64,000 nucleotides of DNA from Desulfomicrobium orale DSM 12838 (lineage in GTDB: Bacteria > Desulfobacterota > Desulfovibrionia > Desulfovibrionales > Desulfomicrobiaceae): NCBI RefSeq assembly GCF_001553625.1, contig NZ_CP014230.1, positions 2,356,001 to 2,420,000 on the forward strand, in the 5' to 3' direction. Of this stretch, positions 21,845 to 30,680 are shown one piece after another. A program made the translations under genes and the position numbers. Under the pieces are notes generated by a model. It was given only the letters and a program-made list of their open reading frames with translations, was not told the DNA's origin and searched no databases. How positions within the stretch are numbered: the first letter of the stretch is position 1; each line of letters starts with the position of its first letter.

Positions 21845-22726
21845 ATGAGTCCGCAGACGACCAAACAGGCACACAGGGCTCTCTCCCGCAATTCTCAAAC
21901 CAGCGAGTTCCCCATGCTGCTTCTCGGTATTGTCGGTCATCCTCTTGCGCATACCCTGAGCCCGGTCCTGCACAACTGGGCCGCCGGAGAAACCGGCGTC
22001 CGGGCGTCCTATCATGCCTGGGACACGCCGCCGGACAGGCTGCCTGCATTCATGACGGCCCTGCGCACCCTGCCCGTTCACGGCCTGAGCGTGACCATCC
22101 CGCACAAGGAGGCGGTCATGAACCTGGTGGACAGCCTGACGGACAACGCCCGGGAAGCCGGAGCCGTAAACACGCTGTTCTGGGAAAAGGACACGCTCTG
22201 GGGGGAAAATACGGATATCGCCGGGTTCATGGCTCCGCTGGCGGAGCTCGACATCCGGCCGGGGCGGGCGCTGGTGCTCGGCGCCGGCGGAGCGGCCAGG
22301 GCCGTGGTGTGCGGCCTGCGCCGGGAGGGCTGGGATGTGGTCTTGTCCGCACGCACGGAAGAGCGGGCAAGACGTCTGGCGGAGCCTTTCCATGCCCGGA
22401 CCGTATCCTGGGAGCAGCGCCATGATGTGGCTGCGGACCTTCTGATCAACACTACTCCTTTGGGCATGTCCGGCCCGTTTCAGTCTCTTTCGCCGTGGAA
22501 AGGGTCTCTCCGGGGAGTCTCGCTGGTGTACGATCTGGTCTATAACCCTAGGCAGACTCCCCTGCTGGCCCAGGCCCTCCGGGAAGGCGCAAAGGCTCTG
22601 TGCGGCCTGCCCATGTTCGTTCATCAGGGGCTGGCCCAGTTCAGATGCTGGACCGGTCGGTCATTCGATCCCGACCGGGCGCTGGAGCTTCTCGAACAGA
22701 CTCTGGCCTCACGGTGCGGGGCATGA
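21845..22726 (+). CDS. aroE: Shikimate dehydrogenase
   Basis: 293 residues as drawn; NADPH-dependent reduction of 3-dehydroshikimate in aromatic amino acid synthesis. Motifs: GHPLAHTLSPVLHN (substrate serine), SVTIPHKE with the catalytic lysine, GAVNTL, GENTDIAGF and the NADP-binding VLGAGGAARAV. The N-terminus is uncertain: the domain proper begins at the second methionine (21914, MLLLGIVGHPLAH), and neither ATG has a strong ribosome site; GGGG directly before 21845 is weak support for the longer form. It converges with tsaB with a 16-base gap. Confidence 0.92.
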   Translation: MSPQTTKQAHRALSRNSQTSEFPMLLLGIVGHPLAHTLSPVLHNWAAGETGVRASYHAWDTPPDRLPAFMTALRTLPVHGLSVTIPHKEAVMNLVDSLTDNAREAGAVNTLFWEKDTLWGENTDIAGFMAPLAELDIRPGRALVLGAGGAARAVVCGLRREGWDVVLSARTEERARRLAEPFHARTVSWEQRHDVAADLLINTTPLGMSGPFQSLSPWKGSLRGVSLVYDLVYNPRQTPLLAQALREGAKALCGLPMFVHQGLAQFRCWTGRSFDPDRALELLEQTLASRCGA

Positions 22727-22742
22727 CTCCCGCTGTGAAAAG

Positions 22743-23450
22743 CTATTCAAAATCGAAGATATGCCTGCGCGCTTCGGCCGGGTCGATGCCTCTGGCGGCG
22801 GCGATGGCCTCCAGATTGTCTTCGGCGTCGGACTTGCGCAGGTAGAGGGGCGCGGGCGGTTCTTCGGAGAACCGTGCAGTGCGGGCGGCGGCAAGGAGCA
22901 CGGCGGGGGCCGGCGTGTCGAATTCCGGCGGCAGAACGCGCGCTCCGGGAATATCGAGCAGTAAGGAATTCTTCCGCAGCCCGTTTCCGGCCAGATATAC
23001 GGTCTCTCCTCTTGCGGCCAATATCTCCCGAGTCCGGTCCGCCGAAAAAACGCCGATGCCTGTCAGGGCATGTGTTCCGGAAAAGCCCTGTACATAGACC
23101 TGTCCCTTGCGGGCATACAGAACCACCCACAGTTCCCCGGAAATCATGGCGGCCGTCTGGAGGGCCAGCAGGCCCGGATACTCCAGCCCGGCCATGGGCA
23201 GGGAAAAAGGCCGGGCCAGTCCGTACATGGTGGCATGGGCGATGCGCAGGCCGGTGAAGGAGCCCGGTCCGCGCACACAGGCAATGCCGGACAGCCCTTC
23301 CACGCCTATGCCCAGCACATCCAGACCGCGCTCGATGGCCGTGGGCAGATGCATGATGGACTGGCCGGGGCAGCGGATCTCCTCGGCGAAGAGCACTCCT
23401 TCCCCGCCGCCGAAGACAATCTGGGCGCACTCCCCGGCGCAGTTCAGCAT
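22743..23450 (-). CDS. tsaB: TsaB, tRNA threonylcarbamoyladenosine biosynthesis protein
   Basis: About 235 residues; the partner of TsaD in making the t6A modification of tRNA. The ASKHA-fold signature is the RGPGSFTGLRIAHATMYGLA helix and loop, with a preceding LSGIACVRG strand. The first strand reads MLNCAGECAQIVFGG instead of the usual DTS pattern, so the ATP-site-like region is diverged, as is common in TsaB. The start at 23450 lies 11 bases after the rseP stop and has no clear ribosome site; an in-frame ATG at 23486 inside rseP is the alternative. Last gene of the pyrH-to-tsaB run. Confidence 0.85.
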   Translation of the reverse strand: MLNCAGECAQIVFGGGEGVLFAEEIRCPGQSIMHLPTAIERGLDVLGIGVEGLSGIACVRGPGSFTGLRIAHATMYGLARPFSLPMAGLEYPGLLALQTAAMISGELWVVLYARKGQVYVQGFSGTHALTGIGVFSADRTREILAARGETVYLAGNGLRKNSLLLDIPGARVLPPEFDTPAPAVLLAAARTARFSEEPPAPLYLRKSDAEDNLEAIAAARGIDPAEARRHIFDFE

Positions 23451-23460
23451 CAGAACTGGA

Positions 23461-24525
23461 TCAGCGGAAATGGCGCAGGATGTCATTGATGGTCGCCACA
23501 ATCATCAGCATGACCAGAAACAGCATGCCTGCCTTGAGGGCTGCCTGCTGGACCTTCTGGTTCAGTGGTCTGCCGGTTACGGTTTCCAGGAAAAAAAACA
23601 GAATATGCCCGCCGTCCAGCACCGGAATGGGCAGCAGATTCAGAATGCCCAGATTGATGCTGATCAGCGCCGTCAGGGCCAGCAGGCTGACCAAGCCGTT
23701 CTGGGCCTCCTTGTGGATCAGTTCCGTGATCAGAATCACGCCGCCCATATCCGTCCAGGGAATGACCCGTTCGATCAGCTTGACCAGTCCCGTGAGCATG
23801 AGCCCGCTGACTTCCCGCATCTGCTTCGCCCCCTGAACGGCCGCCGCGAGAAAACCCAGCTCGCGGGAAACGAACTCACCCTTGGGCGCGATGCCCAGCA
23901 TCGGCGTGACCTTGGTTTCCCCGAACAGGTTGCGCTTTTCCTGAAGCCTGGGGGTGGCGCTTACGGACAGGACTTCCCGGCCGCGCTGTACGTCAAGGCG
24001 CATGGGCTGCCCCCGGTTGGCTTCGATACGCTGAACCAGATCTTCCCAGACGGCGATATCCTGTCCGTCAATGGCAAGCACATGGTCGCCCGTGGCGAGT
24101 CCGGCTTCCTGCGCGGCGCTTGCATTGTTGACCTGGCCGATGACCGGCAGCAGGTCGTGTACGCCCTGACTCCAGGCCAGTCCCCAGAAGATGACCCAGG
24201 CCAGCAGAAAATTGAATACCGGCCCGGCCAGCACCACCAGCATGCGCTGCCAGGGCGGCCGCAGGGAAAAGGATTCCTTGCTGCTGAAGCCCTCGGGCAA
24301 TTCCGCATCCGGAGACTCTCCCACCAGCTGCACATAGCCGCCCAGGGGAAAAGCGCAGACGCGGTAGTCAGTCTTGCTCCTGGTGAAACCGAAAAGACGT
24401 TTCCCGAATCCCAGGGAAAAGACGCTGACGCCCATGCCCAGCCCCCGGGCCACCAGAAAATGCCCCAGTTCGTGAAAAAAAATCAGTCCTCCAAGGACCA
24501 CTATTACCGCGATGACACTACTCAT
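23461..24525 (-). CDS. rseP: RseP, site-2 zinc metalloprotease
   Basis: 354 residues; an intramembrane protease that cleaves anti-sigma factors and other membrane stubs. The first helix holds the zinc motif HELGH (GLIFFHELGHFLVARG), the second zinc region is NLLPIPVLDGGHI near the C-terminus, and a single PDZ domain (AAQEAGLATGDHVLAIDGQDI region) lies between. Four membrane segments. The chosen ATG has AGGATC seven bases upstream; a longer frame up to 24600 has no support. Enteric RseP has two PDZ domains, so this shorter form is the Gram-negative delta-type variant. Confidence 0.94.
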   Translation of the reverse strand: MSSVIAVIVVLGGLIFFHELGHFLVARGLGMGVSVFSLGFGKRLFGFTRSKTDYRVCAFPLGGYVQLVGESPDAELPEGFSSKESFSLRPPWQRMLVVLAGPVFNFLLAWVIFWGLAWSQGVHDLLPVIGQVNNASAAQEAGLATGDHVLAIDGQDIAVWEDLVQRIEANRGQPMRLDVQRGREVLSVSATPRLQEKRNLFGETKVTPMLGIAPKGEFVSRELGFLAAAVQGAKQMREVSGLMLTGLVKLIERVIPWTDMGGVILITELIHKEAQNGLVSLLALTALISINLGILNLLPIPVLDGGHILFFFLETVTGRPLNQKVQQAALKAGMLFLVMLMIVATINDILRHFR

Positions 24526-24676
24526 GTTGATCCTGTATCGAAAACGCCGATCGAAACCGAAACGGCGCCATGCCGGTTTGCCGGTCCCCGCCGGGACCAA
24601 GTATTTCCGAACCTTGAAAACGTGTCTCCAATCCTGTTTTTCCGGGTGTTTTCACAGACTTTGGGAGGGAAGATTT

Positions 24677-25903
24677 CTAGAGATGTTGCCGCGCCTGAGC
24701 CCGGCTTTCTCCGATGGCTGCATCGGCCGTGCGCCGGGCCTCCCGGTCCAGAGCCAGAATGCTTTCCGGATCGTGGAATTCGCCGCGCGGAGCGGTCGCG
24801 AGCATATCCTCGATGAGCAGGGCGATACCGGGAAAGGAAATGCGCCGGTCCAGAAAAGCCTGCACGGCGACTTCATTGGCCGCGTTTAGAACCACGCAGT
24901 GCGCCGTACCCTCCCGCAGGGCCGTGCGGGCCAGATCCAGACAGGGAAAACGTCCGGCGTCCGGAGCCTCGAAAGTCAGGGTGCCGATGCGGGCCAAGTT
25001 CAGCGGTTCCAGGCCGGTTTGCAGCCGTTCGGGATAGCCCAGGCAGTAGCCGATGGGAATTTCCATGTCCGGAATGCCCAGGTGGGCCAGTTGCGAACCA
25101 TCCTCGTACTCGGCCAGCGAATGCACAATGGACTGGGGATGGACCACCACATCCACCTCCTGGGGGGCCATGCCGTACAGATGCACGGCCTCGATGATCT
25201 CCAGGCCCTTGTTCATCATGGTGGCCGAATCGATGGAAATCTTGGCCCCCATGGACCAGTTGGGATGTGCCAGAGCCTGCTCCGGCGTGACGCACTCCAG
25301 AGCTTTGGCGCTTTTGGTCCTGAACGGACCGCCCGAAGCGGTCAGAATCAACCGCCGCACCTGCCGCCCATCATGCCCCATGACGGCCTGAAACAGGGCG
25401 TTGTGTTCCGAGTCCACGGGCAGGATCACGCAGCCGCTCTCCCCGGCAATCCGCCGGAACAGCTCTCCGGCCAGCACCAGGGCTTCCTTGTTGGCCAGAC
25501 ACAGCACCTTCCCCGCCCGGGCCGCGGCAAGCGCGGGCATAAGCCCGGCCGCACCCACCTGGGCGGCCAGCACCAAGTCAACTTCGGGCAGCGCTGCCAG
25601 TGTCATGTATCCATCCTGGCCCGTATGAATGTGTGGAGCGTACCCCACGGGCAGCATCCGGCGCAGTTCATCCGCTCCGGCTGCATCCAGCACCCCGAGA
25701 TGGGCGGGACGGAAGCGGGCAGCCTGCTCGGCCAGCAGCTTCACGTTGCGGGCTCCGGCCAGGGAATGGACGCGCAGTTTCTCCGGGTTTTTGGCCGCGA
25801 TTCTGAGAGCGCTCATGCCGATGGAGCCGGTGCTCCCCAAAATGGACAGAACGCGCTGGCCGGAGTGCAGGTGCGCCGAAGCCAAGCCGGAGATGTATTT
25901 CAT
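24677..25903 (-). CDS. dxr: 1-deoxy-D-xylulose 5-phosphate reductoisomerase
   Basis: 408 residues; second step of the MEP pathway (DXP to MEP, NADPH and divalent metal). Motifs: ILGSTGSIGMSAL for NADPH, LANKEALVLAGEL, PVDSEHNALFQA, TASGGPFR and MGAKISIDSATMMNKGLE with the metal/substrate residues. The start overlaps the cdsA stop (ATGA at 25900-25903), so coupling is likely and the longer open frame is ignored. Together with ispH (6.5 kb) the window holds two enzymes of this pathway. Confidence 0.96.
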   Translation of the reverse strand: MKYISGLASAHLHSGQRVLSILGSTGSIGMSALRIAAKNPEKLRVHSLAGARNVKLLAEQAARFRPAHLGVLDAAGADELRRMLPVGYAPHIHTGQDGYMTLAALPEVDLVLAAQVGAAGLMPALAAARAGKVLCLANKEALVLAGELFRRIAGESGCVILPVDSEHNALFQAVMGHDGRQVRRLILTASGGPFRTKSAKALECVTPEQALAHPNWSMGAKISIDSATMMNKGLEIIEAVHLYGMAPQEVDVVVHPQSIVHSLAEYEDGSQLAHLGIPDMEIPIGYCLGYPERLQTGLEPLNLARIGTLTFEAPDAGRFPCLDLARTALREGTAHCVVLNAANEVAVQAFLDRRISFPGIALLIEDMLATAPRGEFHDPESILALDREARRTADAAIGESRAQARQHL

Positions 25904-26703
25904 AGGGTGGCCGGAAAAAAGGGATGGACGGCGGCCAGAGCGCAATAAAGCGGCAGGGCGAAAAGCAGGCTGTCGATGCGGTCCAGCATGCCGCCGTGAC
26001 CGGGCAGTATGCGCCCGGAATCCTTGACGTCGCGCGAGCGCTTCAGGGCCGATTCGAAAAAATCCCCGGTCTGGGCCGCGATATTCATGGCCGCGCCAAG
26101 AAACGCAAAATGCGCCCACGGCGAGGCGCCAGCGGCCAATCCGAATCCCACGGCCACGATCACGCTGGACAGCAGGCCGCCCAGACTGCCGCTCCAGGTC
26201 TTCTTGGGGCTGATGGACGGCCAGATCTTCGGGCCGCCGAAATGGCTTCCCGCATAATAAGCGCCTGTGTCCGCGGCGAAGGTGACCAGAAGCACCAGCA
26301 TGATTTCCATAAAGGACATGTTGCGCAAAAGGCGCAGCAGGAAAGGCAGATAAAGAAGGCCGAAAAGAAATATCTGGCTGTCCTGAAATGCTGAAGGGGA
26401 TCGCCCCCTGTCATGGGCCAGCAGAAAGGCCAGAGCCGCACCCAGCATGGTCAGACAGACCAGAACCGTTCCCGGCCAAGCCAGAGGGGCCCAGACGATG
26501 CCCGCGGCCATGGCCACGCCGTAAATTTTCCAGCCCGCCCTGCTCCGGCCGGGCCAGAACATGGCATAAAATTCCAGAAGCCCCAGCACGGCCACAATGG
26601 TTACACCTGTGCTCAGGGCCGGATCGCCGTAAAAAAGCGCGATGCCCAGAAAAGGCAGCAGCACAAGGGCGGTCAGAATCCGCTGGAAGTGTGAATGGCT
26701 CAT
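25900..26703 (-). CDS. cdsA: Phosphatidate cytidylyltransferase
   Basis: 267 residues with seven or eight hydrophobic helices; makes CDP-diacylglycerol, the precursor of all phospholipids. The C-terminal signature is present as SALKRSRDVKDSGRILPGHG followed by GMLDRIDS, and the SPKKTWSG motif precedes it. It overlaps uppS by 4 bases upstream and dxr by 4 bases downstream. Confidence 0.95.
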   Translation of the reverse strand: MSHSHFQRILTALVLLPFLGIALFYGDPALSTGVTIVAVLGLLEFYAMFWPGRSRAGWKIYGVAMAAGIVWAPLAWPGTVLVCLTMLGAALAFLLAHDRGRSPSAFQDSQIFLFGLLYLPFLLRLLRNMSFMEIMLVLLVTFAADTGAYYAGSHFGGPKIWPSISPKKTWSGSLGGLLSSVIVAVGFGLAAGASPWAHFAFLGAAMNIAAQTGDFFESALKRSRDVKDSGRILPGHGGMLDRIDSLLFALPLYCALAAVHPFFPATL

Positions 26704-27401
26704 GCGGGCTTCTCTCCGACGGAGCCGAAACGCCGCTGGCGGCGGGAAAAGGCGTCCAGTGCGGCACGGAGCTGATCGGCATGGAAGTCCGGCCAGGCCA
26801 CATCGGTGAAGTACAGTTCGCTATAGGCGCTCTGGTACAGAAGATAGTTGCTGAGCCGCTGCTCTCCGCTGGTTCTGATGATCAGATCCGGGTCGGGCAT
26901 TCCGCCGGTATAGAGTTCCCGCGCGAAGACATCCTCGGTCAGCTCTTCCGGCTTGACTCCCCGGCGCAGCAAAGCCTGGCACGCGCGCAGAATTTCATGA
27001 CGGCCGGAATAGTTGAGGGCCAGATTCAGAGCCATGTCCGTGCATGCGGCGGTCTTGTCCATTGCGTGGAGCAGCACCTGCAGGGTCGCCAGAGGCAATT
27101 CGTCCAGCTCGCCCAGAACACGCAGACGGATGCCCTGCTGGTGAAGACTCGGCAGTTCCCGGGTCAGAAAGTCCTTGAGCAGAGTGAACAGGAAATTGAT
27201 CTCCTGCTTGGGACGGGACCAGTTTTCCTTGGAAAAGGTATACAGAGTCAGGCAGGGAATGCCCAGAGCGCGACATTCCTGCACGATTTCCCGCGCCGTT
27301 TCCGTCCCGGCCCTGTGGCCCTCGCTGCGCTCCAGACCTCTGGAACGGGCCCAGCGGCCGTTTCCGTCCATGATGATGGCAAGATGCTTGAGAGGCGGCA
27401 T
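26700..27401 (-). CDS. uppS: Undecaprenyl diphosphate synthase (cis-prenyltransferase)
   Basis: 233 residues; builds the C55 lipid carrier for peptidoglycan and O-antigen. Motifs: IIMDGNGRWARSRG with the catalytic aspartate, LTLYTFSKENWSRP, and RTSGEQRLSNYLLYQSAYSE followed by LYFTDVAWPDF. Complete and of normal size. Starts 6 bases after the frr stop and overlaps cdsA. Confidence 0.96.
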   Translation of the reverse strand: MPPLKHLAIIMDGNGRWARSRGLERSEGHRAGTETAREIVQECRALGIPCLTLYTFSKENWSRPKQEINFLFTLLKDFLTRELPSLHQQGIRLRVLGELDELPLATLQVLLHAMDKTAACTDMALNLALNYSGRHEILRACQALLRRGVKPEELTEDVFARELYTGGMPDPDLIIRTSGEQRLSNYLLYQSAYSELYFTDVAWPDFHADQLRAALDAFSRRQRRFGSVGEKPA

Positions 27402-27407
27402 GGGTGT

Positions 27408-27961
27408 CTATATCTCCATGATTTCCTTCTCTTTCTCCGCCAGGACGGCATCGGCTTTCCTGATGAAGTCGTCCGTGATTTTCTGCACCTCGTCCTGAGC
27501 CTTGTGCGATTCATCCTCGCTTATTTCCTTGGTGGACAGGAGCTTCTTGAAGGCTTCGTTCACGTCGCGGCGCACGTTGCGGATGGCGACCTTGGTGTCT
27601 TCGGTGTACTTTTTGGCCATCTTGACCAGATCCTTCCGCCGGTCCTCGGTCAGGGGGGGATATTGATGCGGATGGCCCGGCCGTCATTGATGGGTGTAAG
27701 CCCCAGATCGGACTTCATGATGGCCTTCTCGATGCCGGTGAACGCGCCACGGTCCCAGGGTGAAATGGAAATGGTCCGGCTGTCGGGGATGGACACGGAA
27801 GCCACCTGGTTGAGAGGCGTGGGTGTACCGTAATAATCCACCCTGATGCTGTCCACCAGGGCGGTGGAGGCGCGTCCCGTACGCAATTTGGAGAATTCCT
27901 TCTCCAGGCTGTCGATGCTTTTCTGCATCCGGTTCTTGCAGTCTTCCATATGGCTGTCCAT
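27408..27961 (-). CDS. frr: Ribosome recycling factor, split by a frameshift in a C7 tract
   Basis: RRF releases ribosomes from mRNA after termination, together with EF-G, and is essential. The N-terminal 103 residues ([19 protein letters not shown] to RAIRINIPP) end at TGA (27650-27652); the C-terminal part ([19 protein letters not shown] to [11 protein letters not shown]) continues in the -1 frame. The break is at ATC-CCC-CCC-TGA, where the reading strand has seven C; one more C would restore IPPLTE and give 184 residues, the normal length. Either the sequence lost a base in a homopolymer, or the gene is truly mutated, or the ribosome slips -1 on C-CCC-CCC. GGAG in the end of pyrH serves the ATG at 27961. 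Confidence 0.9.
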
Positions 27962-27964
27962 GAG

Positions 27965-28684
27965 TCAGTCTCCTTTGACGATGGTTCCGATGTCTTCGCC
28001 CATGACCACCCGCTTGATGTTTCCGGGCACAAAGAGATTGAACACGCCGATAGGCATCTTGTTGTCCATGCACAGGGAAATGGCCGCCGAGTCCATGACG
28101 CCCAGCCGCTGCTGCAGGACTTCCAGATAGGTCAGTCTGGTGTACATGACCGCATCGGGGTGTTTTTCCGGGTCCTTGTCGTAGACCCCGTTCACCCGGG
28201 TGGCCTTCAGGATGGCGTCGCACTTGAGTTCCATCGCCCGCAGCACGGCGGCTGTGTCCGTGGTGAAGTAGGGAATGCCCGTCCCCGCAGCGCAGATGAC
28301 CACCCGCCCCTTTTCCAGATGGCGGATGGCCCGGCGGCGGATGTACGGTTCGGCCACTTCCTTCATGTCGATGGCGGTCATGACCCGGGTGGAAATATTC
28401 TGCTTCTCCAGAGCATCCTGCACGGCCAGAGCATTCATGACCGTGGCCAGCATGCCCATGTAATCGGCCGAGGCCCGGTCCATGCCCTTGGAAGATACGG
28501 ACACGCCCCGGAAAATGTTGCCGCCGCCGATGACCAGACTGAGCTGAACGCCGAGAGAGGCCGCCTCCGCCAGTTCCCGGCAGATGGACTGGATGGTCTT
28601 GGGTTCGATACCGAAGCCCTGCTCGCCGGCCAGAGCCTCTCCGGAAAGTTTGAGCATGACTCTGCGGTAGCGGAGTTCGTCCAT
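27965..28684 (-). CDS. pyrH: Uridylate kinase (UMP kinase)
   Basis: 239 residues, normal length; phosphorylates UMP to UDP. The amino-acid-kinase fold signatures [28 protein letters not shown] and the [19 protein letters not shown] segment (UMP and ATP site) are intact. First gene of the pyrH-frr-uppS-cdsA-dxr-rseP-tsaB run, a widespread order. It ends three bases before frr. Confidence 0.97.
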   Translation of the reverse strand: MDELRYRRVMLKLSGEALAGEQGFGIEPKTIQSICRELAEAASLGVQLSLVIGGGNIFRGVSVSSKGMDRASADYMGMLATVMNALAVQDALEKQNISTRVMTAIDMKEVAEPYIRRRAIRHLEKGRVVICAAGTGIPYFTTDTAAVLRAMELKCDAILKATRVNGVYDKDPEKHPDAVMYTRLTYLEVLQQRLGVMDSAAISLCMDNKMPIGVFNLFVPGNIKRVVMGEDIGTIVKGD

Positions 28685-28798
28685 AATATGCCGCCTTGGG
28701 TAAACGGTGGAGAAAATGAAGCGACGCGCCGGGGAAGGGCTATATCCATTTCACCTTCCGGGCGCAACAAAGGCGGCTGTCCGCCGTTGTACCCCCGC

Positions 28799-28829
28799 AA
28801 AGAAAACGGCCCGGAAAAACCGGGCCGTT
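28799..28829 (-). terminator. Rho-independent terminator of the hsp20 genes
   Basis: A perfect 10-bp stem AACGGCCCGG/CCGGGCCGTT with a five-base loop, followed on the minus strand by TTTTCTTT. It lies about 50 bases beyond the stop of the first small heat-shock gene and separates it from pyrH. Confidence 0.85.
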
Positions 28830-28876
28830 ACTGATGGATGGCGGAGCCATCCGTCATCGGACGACGGGGAGGCGCT

Positions 28877-29245
28877 CTATTCCGCCTGAATCTCGATCCG
28901 CCGGGGTTTGAAGCGGGCCGCCTTGGGCAGGAAGAGCTCCAGCAGACCCTTCTTCAGATTGGCCCGGATGCCCTCCCGATCCACGCCGTCGGAAATGGCG
29001 AAAGTGCGGACATACTCGCCGTCCCCGAATTCCACATGCAGAGCTCTGGCGTTTTCCTCGCGCGGAGAAAGGGACTTTCCCCGGATTTCCAGTTCGTTCT
29101 CCCGCAGATCGATGGACAAATCATCCTTGCTCACTCCGGGCATATCCACAAAAATATGAAAGCCATCCTCGCGCTCCAGAATATCCGTATTGGGCCGGAA
29201 ACGGGGGAGAGCCGGAGTCGCTTTCCTTTCCAGTTCATTTGTCAT
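28877..29245 (-). CDS. Hsp20-family small heat-shock chaperone (copy 1)
   Basis: 122 residues. The alpha-crystallin domain spans most of the protein: DILEREDGFHIFVDMPGV (first strands), LSIDLRENELEIRG, and the closing IRANLKKGLLELFLPK strand pair. It prevents aggregation of unfolded proteins. GGAGGAG lies six bases before the ATG at 29245; the longer frame to 29278 is not needed. It follows the second hsp20 gene by 13 bases. The C-terminal anchoring motif is KPRRIEIQ, an I-x-I type. Confidence 0.9.
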   Translation of the reverse strand: MTNELERKATPALPRFRPNTDILEREDGFHIFVDMPGVSKDDLSIDLRENELEIRGKSLSPREENARALHVEFGDGEYVRTFAISDGVDREGIRANLKKGLLELFLPKAARFKPRRIEIQAE

Positions 29246-29258
29246 GGCATCTCCTCCT

Positions 29259-29672
29259 TTACTGGGCATCAATAACAATGTTCACCGGGTGGACTTCCTT
29301 TGCCTTGGGAAGGATTATCCGAAGTATTCCATCCTTCATGGATGCCTTTACCGCATCTGTCTGTACGGGAATATTCAAATTCAAAATACGTTGAAAATTT
29401 CCCGTGGGACGTTCCTGTCTGTAGTAGTTTCCGACTTCACTCTTTCTCGTCCCCTTGATGGTCAGGCTTTTCTCGTTGAGCGTCAGCTCGATATCTTCCG
29501 TATCCATTCCGGGGATTTCTGATGTGACCAGAATATTTTCCTTGTCTTCACTGATGTTGACCGGTGGATAGGCCATACGCCGCTGACTCAGTGAACTTGG
29601 CCGCCACAACTCCTCAAAAAAATTGTCCAGGCTTTTGGGCAGATCATAATACGTGCTAAAATCGATAACCAT
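29259..29672 (-). CDS. Hsp20-family small heat-shock chaperone (copy 2)
   Basis: 137 residues with an N-terminal FSTYYDLPKSLDNFFEELWR helix, then the alpha-crystallin domain (PPVNISEDKENILVTSEIPG, IELTLNEKSLTIKG, MKDGILRIILPKAKE) and a C-terminal VNIVID. GGAGGTGA lies seven bases before ATG 29672. First gene of the pair; the two proteins are clearly diverged from each other, a common pattern where paired sHsps form mixed oligomers (inference). Confidence 0.9.
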   Translation of the reverse strand: MVIDFSTYYDLPKSLDNFFEELWRPSSLSQRRMAYPPVNISEDKENILVTSEIPGMDTEDIELTLNEKSLTIKGTRKSEVGNYYRQERPTGNFQRILNLNIPVQTDAVKASMKDGILRIILPKAKEVHPVNIVIDAQ

Positions 29673-29700
29673 AGGTTTCACCTCCAGTCTGTTGTGCTCC

Positions 29701-29729
29701 ATAGATAAACACAGCCGGTACAGCGTCAA
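29701..29729 (-). promoter_or_regulatory. Possible promoter of the hsp20 pair
   Basis: On the minus strand TTGACG is followed 16 bases later by TATCTA, 30 bases before the gene start. The -35 element is good, the -10 weak. No sigma-32-type CCCCAT element or CIRCE repeat was found. Confidence 0.3.
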
Positions 29730-29781
29730 GGGTGGAAACGTCCGCCAAAGGCAAAGACAGGACAAAAATGCCCGTGCTGGT

Positions 29782-29810
29782 TTGACGCTCCCGGTAGTTT
29801 CAGTTATCAG
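29782..29810 (+). promoter_or_regulatory. Promoter of rubrerythrin
   Basis: TTGACG and TATCAG separated by exactly 17 bases, 33 bases before the start codon. It shares the string TTGACGCT with the divergent hsp20 promoter. Confidence 0.5.
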
Positions 29811-29842
29811 TCACCTATTTCAACAATTCCAAGGAGGAAATC

Positions 29843-30421
29843 ATGTCCAAATCCCTGAAAGGCACCCGCACGGAAAAAAATATTCTGACCGCCTTCACCG
29901 GCGAGTCCCAGGCCCGCAACCGCTACACGTTTTTCGCCAAACAGGCCCGCAAGGACGGCTATGTTCAGATGGCCGACATTTTCGAGGAAACGGCCGAACA
30001 GGAAATGGTTCACGCCAAGACCCTGTTCAAATTGCTGGAGGGCGGCGAGGTGGAGATCACCGCGTCTTTCCCGGCCGGACGCATCGGCACGACATTGGAA
30101 AACCTGCGCGAAGCCGCTCACGGCGAACATCATGAATGGGAGTGCATGTACCCGAAATTCGCCCGGATCGCCAAGGAAGAAGGTTTCCCGGAGATAGCGT
30201 CGATCATGCTGGCCATTGCCGTGGCCGAGAAGCAGCATGAAAAACGCTACTTGGCCCTGGCCAAAAACATCGAAGAAAATCGCGTGTTCAAGAAGGAAAA
30301 AAAGATCACCTGGCGATGTCGTAACTGCGGCTACGTTCATCAGGGCGAAAAAGCTGCGGAAAAATGCCCAGCCTGCGCCCATCCCCAGGCATATTTCGAG
30401 GAAGTGGCCGAAAACTGGTGA
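29843..30421 (+). CDS. rbr: Rubrerythrin
   Basis: 192 residues. It is a cytoplasmic peroxidase that protects anaerobes, reducing hydrogen peroxide with electrons from rubredoxin. The N-terminal four-helix di-iron domain carries the glutamate and EXXH ligands (AFTGESQARNRY, EETAEQEMVHAK, EHHEWECMYP, AVAEKQHEKRY). The C-terminal rubredoxin-like domain has two CxxC pairs (WRCRNCGYVHQG and KCPACAHPQAYF). AAGGAGGA lies just before ATG. Divergent from the heat-shock pair. Confidence 0.97.
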   Translation: MSKSLKGTRTEKNILTAFTGESQARNRYTFFAKQARKDGYVQMADIFEETAEQEMVHAKTLFKLLEGGEVEITASFPAGRIGTTLENLREAAHGEHHEWECMYPKFARIAKEEGFPEIASIMLAIAVAEKQHEKRYLALAKNIEENRVFKKEKKITWRCRNCGYVHQGEKAAEKCPACAHPQAYFEEVAENW

Positions 30422-30443
30422 TTGCGGTTCCGTCTCCAAAGCC

Positions 30444-30474
30444 GCCGGGTACCGTCCTTGTAGCAGTACCCGGC
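30444..30474 (+). other. Hairpin downstream of rubrerythrin
   Basis: GCCGGGTAC and GTACCCGGC form a perfect 9-bp stem with a 13-base loop, 22 bases after the rbr stop. There is no T tract, so termination would be weak or factor-dependent. Confidence 0.5.
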
Positions 30475-30680
30475 GCACTCAGCCCCGCACAAGCACGCGC
30501 CACAATACTTCCCGGCTCGCCAACCGCCCCTCCCGATATCGTTATCCATAAACAAGATTTTTATTTTATTCAAAAAAACAGTAGCCAATGAATACAGACT
30601 GGGGTATAAAGAAATCAAATTCAGATCAGTGTGTCTTGTAATCTGTATACGCGGCATGAAGCCGCATGGAGGGATAGGAC

